DNA of 64,000 nucleotides from Sinotaia quadrata (lineage: Eukaryota > Mollusca > Gastropoda > Architaenioglossa > Viviparidae), in contig CM054180.1 in the NCBI GenBank assembly GCA_028829895.1, positions 99,134,135 through 99,198,134 on the forward strand, given 5' to 3'. The number at the start of each line of letters is the position of its first letter. The first letter of the stretch is position 1. Below, one piece after another: positions 10,891 to 21,703 of the stretch. The notes beneath the pieces are model-generated. The model saw nothing but the letters and a program-made list of their open reading frames with translations. It did not search any database and had not been told where the DNA came from. The position numbers and the translations under genes are program-made.

Positions 10891-11544
10891 GTACCATTTT
10901 TATTTGATTGTATTCTGTATATTTTAACTATGTATGTATTTGTGCTATGTATTATATTATTTCGCTATATACTTGAGCACGGTTCGTGGAAATGACTGAA
11001 AATCTATAAGTTATGGAATATAAATTTATTGTAACTCTTTTCCATTGTAACTTTAATTTATATTGCTTTAAATTCACTAGAGCCAGAAATGCCTGTGCTC
11101 GATATGAATTTCTCATGTAATTCAATTATTGCGTGTAATTTTAATTGTAAATTGTGAAGCGCTTTGCTGTTTGAATTACCCCTTTGTATGAACATTAATT
11201 TAACGTTGTAACTATTTTTATGATTCATACGTCATGCTGTTAAATGAAACATGCGTGAGAAGATTATGTTTTCTAAATCTAAATTGTAAACGACAGCAAG
11301 GTCGAATTTCTAATTCAGAGCATTTAAACTGGAACATGCTTAAGTAAGGAACATGTTAGCAAAGACTATATTGGGACACATTTGCTTTCCCCAGGTCGGT
11401 CTTGGCTTGGCTTTGCTTTGCCTTGCCTTTGCTTTTGTTCTGCCTTCCTTGTCCGTATCCTTGAACTGGACAAGTTGTCTTTGTCTTTGTCCGAAGACCT
11501 GTACAAGCTGGTTGAATTCTAAGGAGAGAGTTCAATTATTCTGA
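10861..11544 (+). CDS. Possible two-exon small secreted Cys-containing peptide (59 residues)
   Basis: If transcription starts near 10796, the first ATG of the transcript is at 10861. Ten codons run to a donor at 10890 (AAG, then GTACCA). A good acceptor (TTTGCTTTCCCCAG, ending 11394) continues in the same frame with 49 codons to TGA at 11542-11544. The product has a short polar start (MRIDTSTSHK), a hydrophobic core at residues 11-29, a plausible signal-peptidase site near 30-32, and a mature part of about 27 residues with NWT (N-glycosylation sequon) and four Cys in CLCLCPKTC. No known family. Caution: the hydrophobic core comes from low-complexity CTTGG/CTTTG sequence, and the donor is only moderate. 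The transcript could instead be non-coding. Confidence 0.35.
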
Positions 11545-12700
11545 GAGTCCACACCATTGTAAGCAGCATCAAGAGTAGACGTATGCTGGTCTAAAACTCA
11601 AGTTCACTAGCGACATAAAAGGACAATTTTCCCTGTATGCCACGTGCATTTCCGCTAGAGTGACTACTGTGAGACAGACCTGTACGGACTGGAATAGGGA
11701 GACCTGGCTATACAGAAACATACAGCTGAGTATTCCCCAGTTGAATTCAAATTTCACAAGGAAACAATTGGACACTTTTTCTCTTGAGAACTTTAAGCAC
11801 ATACGTGCATGAATTAAGAAATAGACTTTCGTGCTCGTATTTGACTTATTGTTAAATTGTTAAACTTTATTAAATCTTATTTTTAATTGTTAAACCTCTT
11901 CGTAGTTAATTTATATGCATAATAGACCTATAGATTTCTTTGATTGGATGGGGGCGAATGAGCTGAATGACATAACGAATGCATATTAATTTAGAGGAAT
12001 TTAACGACTCCAATCTAGCTAACGTACGCAATTTATCAGTTTGTAAATCTGTCGTCTGCACTACAAGACACATTTTTAAATTAGCCAAATGATAAGTTGA
12101 GCAACCAGTCTGCATAGGATATGAGAGAAGGAATTAATTTATCTATTATCTTTTAAAGTCCTTAATTATCCTAGGCAGGGTCTATAAATAAATACTGGAA
12201 ACGTAACATGTATAACAATAATTTCTGAGAAGTCAATATATTTACTACTCACAGAAACGGTCAAAACTTTCTTTCCATTTATGTGGAATTCAACCCTTCT
12301 GAATGGCATGGGTGCAGTGTGTCTGCAAAAGCACACACACATAAATATATGAATGACTGAGTCAACCTACCGGTTCTCCTACGTCATTGTGCGTACGCAA
12401 ACGTCCATATGAGGGCATCCTGTATCCTATCATCTTTCCCCCACTGTTACTGTCACCTATCCCCCATCTGTACATTTTCACTCTCCACGCATGATCAATG
12501 AACTTGACCTTAATCCTTTACTACGTGTAGTGCACGCAGATGCGGCAGATTGCATAATCGGCCATGCGACTTGGCTGCCGTAACGAATAACTTCCAATTA
12601 CAGATTATTAATGAAAAGAAATAATAGAATGCAAAGAGGATAATTTCCCCATGTTTCTACCATCACACTCTCTAACTAGGCAACAATACAAGGAAGATTC
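11545..12700. other. Unique sequence, possible 3' UTR and intergenic
   Basis: No exon recognised. An AATAAA at 12187-12192 (+) could end the transcript from the heat-shock-type promoter. The minus-strand open frames at 11569-11802 and 11906-12115 have no recognisable features. Confidence 0.4.
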
Positions 12701-12711
12701 AAAGCCATTAC

Positions 12712-13040
12712 TACACAATAATCATATTGATATCATGTGCACACTACAAACATAAAGTCACATAATAATCATATTGATATCACGTGCACACTACAAAGAT
12801 AAAGTCACACAATAATCTATTAATATCACGTGCACACTACAAACATAAAGTCACACAATAATCTATTAATATCACGTGCACACTACAAACATAAAGTCAC
12901 ACAATAATCTATTAATATCACGTGCACACTACAAACATAAAGTCACACAATAATCTATTAATATCACGTGCACACTACAAACATTAAAGTCACACAATAA
13001 TCTATTAATATCACGTGCACACCACAAACATAAAGTCACA
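12712..13040. repeat. Minisatellite, about 45-bp unit
   Basis: About seven copies of a unit containing ATCTATTAATATCACGTGCA, each carrying the E-box CACGTG. Copies are nearly identical, so the array is young. Confidence 0.9.
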
Positions 13041-13799
13041 TAACAGCGAAAGAATGAAATAGTACTAATTCTGATATTTAATAAAATACAAGAAAAGAAT
13101 AAATAGTGAAAAAAATGAGGAAAAGTAATTGTAAATGTTAATTTCAAAGTATAGATGTTATTCTATTATATTCTTTCAATTCAGAGTTCAGGTATTTGCA
13201 TATGTCACTGCTCCTTCAGGCCACACATGTTACGCTTGTTAACAGCAAGAGGATCAAAACACTTCTAAAATAAAAGTATCTATCTGACAGAACGACAAGA
13301 AGTCCTCATTCATGCTTCCAACATTCATGCACGTTATGCACATTACAAATGCATTATACATTTGATTAAGACCTTCCCTTTGCGACGCATGCAATCTATT
13401 TCTCCTTTAACAAGCAGGAAAAATGAATTTTGTAACTCTATCTTGTGTTGCTATAAATAGGTATTAGAAAACACTTATTCAAGACTCTCAGGGCCAATAA
13501 CTTTCTGCCTAAACGAGTAGCACCAACTACTGACACTAGACAATACAAGTGACATTTTGTTTACCCTTGAATATTTTATACTCTGGATCTTATAGATGTG
13601 GACAGCTCCCGAACATGCAATTATCACACAAAGTGATCCCCGAATCACCACACTATATTCCAATGATAATTTTCACCCAAATCACCTCCAGAGGAATTCG
13701 CATTTCAAGCTACTGACTAGCAAGAATTCGTTCGGCTTTTGACAAAAATCGTATTTCTTTTTTCCATCGACTTCTTTTCTCACAGGAGCCGCAGTAGAC

Positions 13800-14627
13800 T
13801 TAGATTTTCTCGGTCTTGTACAGCTCATGTGAGGACCTCTTTCTAACTGACTGTGGAGAAGATGTCAGTCCGGTGCAGTGCAGGTGGCGGTGTTGTTCTT
13901 GCAATTGGTGCCAAGTTGCAACAGTCGTCGGCTTTTGTTTATTATTACCGTCATCGGTTTCCGTTTGGAAGTTTGCTGGTGACCACCATCGGTTTCCGTA
14001 ATGATGGCCTGGTTTGTATTGTTGAGGTAGGTAATGATGGCCTGGATTGTATTGTTGAGGTCCGTAATGATGGCCTGGTTTGTATTGTTGAGGTAGGTAA
14101 CGATGGCCTGGTTTGTATTGTTGAGGTAGGTAATGATTGCCTGGTTTGTATTGTTGAGGTAGGTAATGATTGCCTGGTTTGTATTGTTGAGGTAGGTAAT
14201 GATTGCCTGGTTTGTATTGTTGAGGTAGGTAATGATTGCCTGGTTTGTATTGTTGAGGTAGGTAATGATGGCCTGGTTTGTATTGTTGAGGTAGGTAATG
14301 ATGGCCTGGTTTGTATTGTTGAGGTCCGTAATGATGGCCTGGTTTGTATTGTTGAGGTAGGTAATGATGGCCTGGTTTGTACTGTTGAGGTAGGTAACGA
14401 TGGCCTGGTTTGTATTGTTGAGGTCCGTAACGATGGTCTGGTTTGTATTGTTGAGGTCCGTAACGATGGTCTGGTTTGTATTGTTGAGGTCCGTAACGAT
14501 GGCCTGGTTTGTATTGTTGAGGTAGGTAACGATGGCCTGGTTTGTATTGTTGAGGTCCGTAACGATGGTCTGGTTTGTATTGTTGAGGTCCGTATTGTTG
14601 TCTGTAGGTGTCGAAATGCCACCACAT
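13800..14627 (-). CDS. Open frame over the 33-bp minisatellite (Q/Y/P/H-rich repeat protein, doubtful)
   Basis: A 275-codon frame with about 18 copies of an 11-residue unit such as PQQYKPGHHYL, then a 65-residue non-repeat tail (begins GNRWWSPANF, ends HELYKTEKI). The composition resembles extracellular structural or adhesive repeat proteins, but there is no signal peptide at the start and no similarity I can name. A 33-bp unit lacking stops stays open in other frames too (13853-14629 on +, 13951-14625 on -). Differences between copies are mostly amino-acid changing in this frame and partly silent in the + frame, so selection is not evident. Probably a by-product of the array. Confidence 0.2.
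   Translation of the reverse strand: MWWHFDTYRQQYGPQQYKPDHRYGPQQYKPGHRYLPQQYKPGHRYGPQQYKPDHRYGPQQYKPDHRYGPQQYKPGHRYLPQQYKPGHHYLPQQYKPGHHYGPQQYKPGHHYLPQQYKPGHHYLPQQYKPGNHYLPQQYKPGNHYLPQQYKPGNHYLPQQYKPGNHYLPQQYKPGHRYLPQQYKPGHHYGPQQYNPGHHYLPQQYKPGHHYGNRWWSPANFQTETDDGNNKQKPTTVATWHQLQEQHRHLHCTGLTSSPQSVRKRSSHELYKTEKI
13995..14600. repeat. Minisatellite, 33-bp unit, about 18 copies
   Basis: Tandem copies containing TGGTTTGTATTGTTGAGGT. Variants occur in runs (for example TGATTGCC in four adjacent copies at 14132-14245), the signature of local duplication. Confidence 0.95.
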
Positions 14628-14964
14628 GAATTCTGAGGGTGGCAGTCTGGTATGTTATTGGGGTGTGTGGTCGTCTCTGACCGATGTGTGTTGCATGTTT
14701 GAGCCGTTGATTACTGCTGTATTTTTTGGTGTCAAACCCATTTTGGTAGTCTGCAAATTTTCTTTTTCCTATCAGTCTGAGTACTTGATGTGAGACTTAC
14801 TTGTTTCTTTGTCGTTGTCTGTGATTTCTTCTGCTGTGTGTTTGATATTTTGGGAGTGCCTTGTCATCCATTTGATGGCTTATTTGTGTGTCTGTGACTG
14901 TGATTTACGGCTGTTTCTGTGTAATGGTCTAATGTGGCTGGCAAATGAATTTGTAGAAGTTTGT

Positions 14965-15095
14965 CTTTAATCTGCCTTTTTTCCCCAAAGTTTGTCTGGG
15001 CTTCTATTTAATCTGCATTTTTTTCCCAAAGTTTGTGTCTGTGCTTGTGTTTAATCTGCATTTTTTCCCCAAAGTTTGTGTCTGGGCTTGTGTTG
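14965..15095. repeat. Minisatellite, about 45-bp unit, 3 copies
   Basis: Three copies containing AATCTGCATTTTTTCCCCAA followed by GTTTGTGTCTG. Confidence 0.75.
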
Positions 15096-15318
15096 TGTAG
15101 ACATTTGGCGTTATGATTGCTCTGTTTCTTATTTGATTGCAGTGATTTGTCTCTTTGCTGTCTGGTGATTTTGTATGCTGTGTTAGTTCCGTCTGGTAGT
15201 AGCTGTACCTGTAGTTATGCCCATTAAGTTAGTTCCAAGGTTTAACTTAACAGTATTTATTTTTACTCAGTATTTTTAATCTTCTTTAACACTTTATACT
15301 ATTGGAGTGCATGTGTAG

Positions 15319-15798
15319 GTCAAGGGGTCAACATCAGCGGCAAGCAGCTGCACTACCGAGACGTCCAGGTATTATGTAATTATCCCAGCGACGACAAGGT
15401 GGACAGCGACGGTCGAGTGATATCTCCGGCCAGCGGATTGGTCCGGGGTCTGCGTGCATGTCATGTGCCTGTACGCGTGCTACAGGACGACCTCCTTGAA
15501 GCCGACGTCCTTGACTTGGTTCTGTCGCTCAGAGATGAGGCGATTCGTGGCGCACTGGGGCAGAGTTCAAGGTCTGGAGAGAAAGGTTGTGGTGGTGAAG
15601 GATTTGGGCCAAATGTTTTACTTCCACGCTTCATCTCGGTGTACGTCACAACTGGTAGTCATTGACTACAAGGCACCAGGTGAACCTGAGGACATCATGG
15701 AAAACTGTGACGTGTCTTGCGATAGTGATGATGACACGATGTTTGGCACTAATGATGACTTAATCGATGACGACGAATCTAGTGATATTGATAATTAA
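15319..15798 (+). pseudogene. Frameshifted terminal exon resembling the end of an SF1-helicase-like NTPase
   Basis: After an AG at 15317-15318 one frame reads QGVNISGKQLHYRDVQ, then NYPSDDKVDSDGRVISPASG and VLQDDLLEADVLDLVLSLRD, to about 15535. Downstream the meaningful frame is +1: HWGRVQGLERKVVVVKDL and FHASSRCTSQLVVIDY, then an acidic tail (DSDDDT, DDLIDDDESSDIDN) to TAA at 15796-15798. GLExxVVV followed by SRxTxQLVVI resembles helicase motifs V and VI at the end of superfamily 1 proteins and related P-loop NTPases. Local GC and third-position G/C are higher than in the flanks in both parts. Either a single-base frameshift has broken the gene, or the base is a sequencing or assembly error. 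Upstream exons with the Walker motifs were not found. Confidence 0.4.
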
Positions 15799-17560
15799 TA
15801 CAAGTGATGGATATACAAAAAATCTCCATGAGAGCAACAGCAATGATGACAGTGAAGAGGATGCTGTATGAAATTTATTTAAATGAATTTGCACCCGACA
15901 CATCATAACACAAAATTAAAGTTGGTAATTTATATATTTTTGCAAATTTTATGTGTTCATTGTCAGATGCTGTATAATGAGATAGGGGCTTATTTACATT
16001 TATTATTTTAGGAAATTATTTTTATATTTTATTAAATATTATTTTTATATTTTATTAAATATTATTTTTATTTATTCAATTCAATATTATCTACTGTGAG
16101 ATGGATTACTTAATAAATTGTCCTAGAATTGTAAGATAGATTTGAATAGTTCTGTTGTTTGCTTCTTTTATTCTGTTTGTATTCTTATCATGTTTTCCAT
16201 AAAAGTATTTTATTGGAATGTCTTGTTTGACTGCCGTATAATCAAAATCTTAATTTCATATCTATGTATTGTGCTGCTTATGTTGGGCCAACAAAAGAGT
16301 CCAAGTTTATGAATTTAATTTAGGTTATAGATATACTTTAATGCCATGAGTTTATTGACAATGACAATTCAACAGTAATGCTGCGAGGAGTTCAATGTAT
16401 GTGTTGGTTTTATTTTTATTTTGTCATAAAGAATCCTACAGAGCTAGTAAATATTGTATTATATACTTTGTAAAGAGAATCCTACAAAGCTAGTAAATAT
16501 TGTATTGTGTATTTTGTCGTAAAGAATTCTACAAAACTAGTAAATATTGTTTTATTTATTTTGTCTTAAAGAAATCTACAAAACTGTCATGGAGGAAGGG
16601 AGGTAATCCATCAAAATGTATATTTTAAAAAATTATCCTTTTTACATCGGTCACGGACTGTAATTTTTATTTATGTTTTGTTGTGAAAGGATTGTCTATA
16701 GCGTGCACATGCATGTTCGATTGTGTATATATGTGTTTGTATGCGTGTGTATGTAGAATTCATTTGACGTATGATTGAAAAATAATAATCATATTTTATT
16801 TTTATGATAATAATATAATAGGCTAGTGTTAGGGTGCACCAAGACTAATAGGTAGTGCACCAGGATTTAACCAAAAACTCTGCACTGGCAATTCTTCTTC
16901 GTAATGCACGTTTTTCTCGTACTGTTGTTTTGTGTTTGACAAGTTTGTAGAAAAATCTTGTGTATAAGGAAAAGAGAGAAAAATTCATGGGAGTGTTCGC
17001 AACAACCTACACTGTTCGAGTATCATTATTCTCTATATGGACTCTATTTATGCTAGTTAATAATATTTTTTAAAGTTCTTAACCATAACAAGTTTGAGGA
17101 TTTAATTCCCATCTGTACATTTATGAGTGTTTTGCAGTGTGTGGTGAAATAGTTAACCAACTTTTACTGCCCAGGATATCTTTAAATCTAACCTATTCCA
17201 TGGATGTGTGGTTATCATTATGCAAATGAGGTAGTGATGTATGGATAACACTGGACTGCTAAAGTCACACTTCATGAAGGCATAGTGTAGTGGTCATTTT
17301 TTGTGAGCCATTGTTTCAATGGAACACGGAACCCATCCCACTCTCCTTTCGATTCATCAGTTGAAAGTTAAGCATCGTATTTCATCCAGTGATACAGCAG
17401 GGAGCCGTCTTCATATTGCGTCACTTCGTTGAAGAAGAAAACGCTACCAGGAGTAATGACTTAATGTGTTAATTAGCACAGAACTGAATAATTAAATTCT
17501 GTATTTACTACAGTAATTTGATGAGTTGTCTAATGGGAGAAACCTACAACACAACACCAC
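15799..17560. other. AT-rich non-coding DNA
   Basis: Begins with the possible 3' UTR of the frameshifted exon. Holds repeats of ATTTTATTAAATATT type at 16018-16080 and three to four copies of a roughly 55-bp unit containing CTAGTAAATATTGTATT at 16428-16580. No gene seen. Confidence 0.5.
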
Positions 17561-17569
17561 CGCCAGTGC

Positions 17570-17745
17570 TCCCCTAATACTCGTGAAAGGAGTGAATAAA
17601 TCCTCATATAATACTCGTGAAAGGAGTGAATAAATCCTCATATAATACTCGTGAAAGGAGTGAATAAATCATCATATAATACTCGTGAAAGGAGTGAGTA
17701 AATCCTCATATAATACTCGTGAAAGGAGTGAGTAAATCCTCATAT
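17570..17745. repeat. Minisatellite, about 35-bp unit, 5 copies
   Basis: Five nearly identical copies containing ATACTCGTGAAAGGAGTGA. Confidence 0.92.
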
Positions 17746-17849
17746 AAGCTGTGAACACGGCGTTGTGTGTGTGCATCTCTCTGCTGTTGTTGTCGTCATA
17801 CGTGTGATGTTTTGTCCCCCTTCATCATCATTGTTTTTCATCTCGCATC

Positions 17850-18048
17850 CTGAGATGATCCATAACACTCTACGCCAGACATCCCATCACACCAGCTTAT
17901 TCTCACAAACTCGGCTGTTTACTTCAAATCAGACATTTTTACAAGTACCGTCATAAGGAGTGCCCAAGGTCGAGTCACTCTGACAATTTAATAATTTATA
18001 TAACAATTAAATTTTAAAAATAGGGAGAGGCAGATTTACTCCGCCACA
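17850..18048 (+). mobile_element. Interspersed family 1, 3'-end fragment (1E)
   Basis: Matches the last 200 bp of the copies ending at 41338 and 59881, including the terminal CTCCGCCACA at 18039-18048. No 5' part is present. Confidence 0.6.
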
Positions 18049-18389
18049 GGTGTAACTTGATATTTTGGGTGAACTCTTTAGTTTGAACTACATCACATCA
18101 TTGGACTGATGTCCGCTACAGCCCAGAATCTTAGCTGTCCACAAAAACGGACTTAAAATACTGCTTAACATTCACGACGAAATGTATAGCAGGAAGGACC
18201 GTAAAAGAGTAATGACGTCATGTTTAGGCTAAGCACAAGTGCGGGTCAGTGGAGGGCAACTACGGTTTACTCCACTGGGAACAATTGACCCATCTATGTT
18301 AAAAGTTCAAGATCTCAAGACAAAGCGGGATTATTGCCGGCTCTAGGGGAAGCGGAATGTGACAGGCACGCTGGCGTTTTGACGGACGG

Positions 18390-18552
18390 TCGGGGACTTG
18401 GTGAAGTTAAGTTACCATTGATAATTCTTATAGGGACTTGGTGAAGTTAAGTTACCATTGATAATTCTTATAGGGACTTGGTGAAGTTAAGTTACCATTG
18501 ATAATTCTTATAGGGACTTAGTGAAGTCAAGTTACCATTGATAATTCTTATA
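18390..18552. repeat. Minisatellite, about 41-bp unit, 4 copies
   Basis: Four copies containing GGGACTTGGTGAAGTTAAGT. The fourth has two substitutions. Confidence 0.9.
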
Positions 18553-19021
18553 GAAAGCTACTAACCAATCAATAACCTACTATTACCCAACTTATCAAAT
18601 TAATTTTTTACACTCTCATATTCACTTACTGAAATCATACTAATTTTTTAGGTAGTTTTAATAGAAGTTTGTCTAGCTGCTTAGAAAATGAATTAAACAG
18701 GAGAAGGCTATATAAATATTTTAATTAGAACAATAATTCTTTGCAGTATAGATTGGTCCTGTAGAGTGTAGAGGCTAAGTGTGAACGCTACTTCTCGTGT
18801 AAAAGTGTTATTGTGTAGGGCTCAATGAAAGAGATCAACCGAATTAAGATTTTCCAAGTGGAATTATGTGATTACCTAAGAAGAGCTAATAATTGATGTG
18901 ATAGTTTCTAACTTACAGTTAATTAATTAAATAATTGTATTAATTAATGAGGTGTTATATTACTGAAGACACATCTAATAATAATCATAACAAAGTAGAG
19001 ATTGTATGATTCACAGTGCTG

Positions 19022-19212
19022 AATAGTCAAGTAGACTTAATACTATTCATGTCAATAGTCAAGTAGACTTAATACTATTCATGTAAATAGTCAAGTAGAC
19101 TTAATACTATTCATGTCAATAGTCAAGTAGACTTAATACTATTCATGTAAATAGTCAAGTAGACTTAATACGATTCATGTAAATAGTCAAGTAGACTTAA
19201 TACTATTCATAG
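19022..19212. repeat. Minisatellite, about 32-bp unit, 6 copies
   Basis: Six copies containing AGTCAAGTAGACTTAATACT. Confidence 0.92.
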
Positions 19213-19504
19213 TTTCTTGCATATAATCGAGAAAAGAAATAACAAAGTGATTTCAGTGATAATATTCAGTTATAAAGCTGTGGTGTTAAGTACCATAGCC
19301 TATAATATCCCTTGCCATTAATATAATACACACACTCACAAAAACATTTCTCACACCCAAACACAAATGGGGTATTATGCAGTAGTAAAATTTTTAAAAG
19401 AAACCGATTAAATAATTATTCATTTTTATATAAAGATTGACAGTTTGTATTTTCTTATTTGCTTGTTATGACATTACTTTTTATTTTACTTTATATTTCG
19501 GTCT

Positions 19505-19745
19505 TTGAAAGTACAGTCCTAAACTTGAAAGTACAGTCCTAAACTTGAAAGTACAGTCCTAAACTTGAAAGTACAGTCCTAAACTTGAAAGTACAGTCCT
19601 AAACTTGAAAGTACAGTCCTAAACTTGAAAGTACAATCCTAAACTTGAAAGTATAGTCCTAAACTTGAAAGTACAGTCCTAAACTTGAAAGTACAGTCCT
19701 AAACTTGAAAGTACAGTCCTAAACTTGAAAGTATAGTCCTAAACG
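19505..19745. repeat. Minisatellite, 20-bp unit, 12 copies
   Basis: Twelve copies of TTGAAAGTACAGTCCTAAAC with single C/T and G/A changes in a few units. Confidence 0.95.
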
Positions 19746-19954
19746 CCCTTAGTAATCTTTAACCTTCACGGTTCTGTTGAATTTTCTTCTTTTTAGAGAA
19801 TAGTCATATAAGTCATTTCGTATTCTTATGCATTTGCAAGTTTGAATTGCATAGGATTATGTCTTGATGTTAAGAATAATCGCATCTACTCAGACTCGAA
19901 CCACTATCAATAAATAAATTGTTATTCTAGTCATAGTAGTATATGTTGTATTCG

Positions 19955-20066
19955 TTGTAATACTAGTCTTAAGAGTTGGAATACTAGTTGTAAGAGTTGG
20001 AATACTAGTTGTAAGAGTTGGAATACTAATTTTAATAGTTGGAATACTAGTTGTAAGAGTTGGAAT
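19955..20066. repeat. Minisatellite, 21-bp unit, about 5 copies
   Basis: Imperfect copies containing GAATACTAGTTGTAAGAGTT. Confidence 0.85.
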
Positions 20067-20149
20067 AGCAAAAATATTGCTCTACTCTAATTCTACTTGT
20101 GTTCATAAAATTTGTTGTGGGATGAATTAGTATTTTGTGTTGTTGTATA

Positions 20150-20655
20150 GTAATAGTAATTATTATTATTACTGCTACTACTACTATTATTACTGTTACT
20201 ACTACTATTATTTTTACTACTGCTACTACTACTATTACTACTGCTACTAAAACTATTAGTACTGCTACTACTACTATTACTACTGCTACTAAAACTATTA
20301 GTACTGCTACTACTACTATTATTATTACTGCTACTACTACTATTACAACTGCTACTAAAACTATTAGTACTGCTACTACTACTATTACTACTGCTACTAA
20401 AACTATTAGTACTGCTACTACTACTATTATTATTACTGCTACTACTACTATTACAACTGCTACTAAAACTATTAGTACTGCTACTACTACTATTACAACT
20501 GCTACTAAAACTATTAGTACTGCTACTACTACTATTACTACTGCTCCTACCACTATTAGTACTGCTACTACTACTATTATTACTGCTACTACTACTATTA
20601 CTACTGCTACTACTACTATTACTACTGCTACTAAAACTATTAGTACTGCTACGAT
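20150..20655. repeat. ACT-rich compound microsatellite/minisatellite
   Basis: Trinucleotide-based array with a higher-order unit (ACTGCTACTACTACTATT and variants). It produces long artificial open frames on both strands (Thr-rich on +, Val-rich on -), which I do not call genes. Confidence 0.92.
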
Positions 20656-21168
20656 TGCTTTTGTTAGAACGTCCACAGGTATGACGTAGAGCGACATTTG
20701 AGGATGTCCAAGGGAAAGAGAACGAGGTACGGATGAAAGAAAGAAGCCATTCTGAAATTACTGGTATTGCAAATGATGTCTAGCGCCAATCTGATTGTAG
20801 ACTAATATTGTCAAAAAGCGTCATAATATTTTTTTTATTCAAAGCTGCGAATTTCATATGGAAATTGCAACAAATCATTGTCTTATTTTCAAACCAGTCA
20901 AATTAACAATCGTCACGATAAACATCAATCATATTTGATTCGTAATACCATGCTTTATTTATTCAACACGTTACTATTTGCAACATTTAAACAAAATGCC
21001 GATAAAATAAAACTAACTATAAGCAAATAACTAACACACGCACCTATTGCTTGTGCTATTTTGAAGAAAAAATTATAAAATTCTTTATTTCATTAATATA
21101 TCAGTCTTTCATGAGTCTTATTTACGTAACTCTCTACTTAATGGTGGATACACTCTGAAGTCATTTGC
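20656..21168. other. Intergenic DNA
   Basis: AT-rich unique sequence between the ACT array and the 3' end of the actinoporin-like gene. No feature supported. Confidence 0.4.
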
Positions 21169-21174
21169 TTTATT
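21169..21174 (-). terminator. Poly(A) signal of the actinoporin-like gene
   Basis: AATAAA on the minus strand, 44 bp after the stop at 21218-21220. Confidence 0.6.
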
Positions 21175-21217
21175 TTGCAAGGATTTGTCTATGTCTATCC
21201 ATTAATAAGTCGTGATT

Positions 21218-21595
21218 TTAATAAGGCGCTAAATCTTTCTCGTCGATTGGTCTGAAGACGACATTGACAACAGCTTCGTGGCCACTGGTCATCGTTGCCA
21301 ACACTTCGAAACCAGCATTTGTATAATAACTTGAATTCATGTCACTCGTAAACTGACGCCAACTGTACGACATGTCTTTGACTATATACTGATAGTACAT
21401 GAGGTCGAACCAAGTGCTTCCGGATGGATGGGTTGTTGTTCCATCAAAAGTTATCCCTACAGCGAGAGTATTCTTGTAATAAGCGTAACTGAATGGCACT
21501 GACCACGTGACGACCAATCGTCGCTTCGTTCCACTAATAAGCCATGACACCGTTCCTGATGTCCCAGTTGCAGTATAACCTGTTTTGCGAGCAAC
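21218..21595 (-). CDS. Actinoporin-like terminal exon
   Basis: Acceptor TTTCTTTTAATATTTCTGAAG ends at 21596. The frame is also open upstream through the intron to 21658, but that stretch is intronic by splice signal and homology. Stop TAA at 21218-21220. Confidence 0.82.
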   Translation of the reverse strand, partial: VARKTGYTATGTSGTVSWLISGTKRRLVVTWSVPFSYAYYKNTLAVGITFDGTTTHPSGSTWFDLMYYQYIVKDMSYSWRQFTSDMNSSYYTNAGFEVLATMTSGHEAVVNVVFRPIDEKDLAPY

Positions 21596-21668
21596 CTTCA
21601 GAAATATTAAAAGAAACAATCGACTTTGAATAAGTGAGCATAGAAATACTTCATTCAAGCTAGTAATA

Positions 21669-21703
<35 letters not shown>

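Noticed and set aside
17300..17430. Short matches to 5S rRNA-like motifs (GGAACCCATCCC, AAAGTTAAGCATCG)
   Set aside because: The segments between them do not fit the 5S helices or the animal 5S sequence. At most an old 5S-derived SINE relic; not callable as an rRNA gene.
19870..19905. tRNA B-box-like GGTTCGAGTCT on the minus strand
   Set aside because: No matching acceptor stem, anticodon arm or A-box at the right distance.
20047..20697. Long open frames on both strands (Val-rich and Thr-rich)
   Set aside because: Both arise from an ACT/ATT trinucleotide array with no unique coding flanks.
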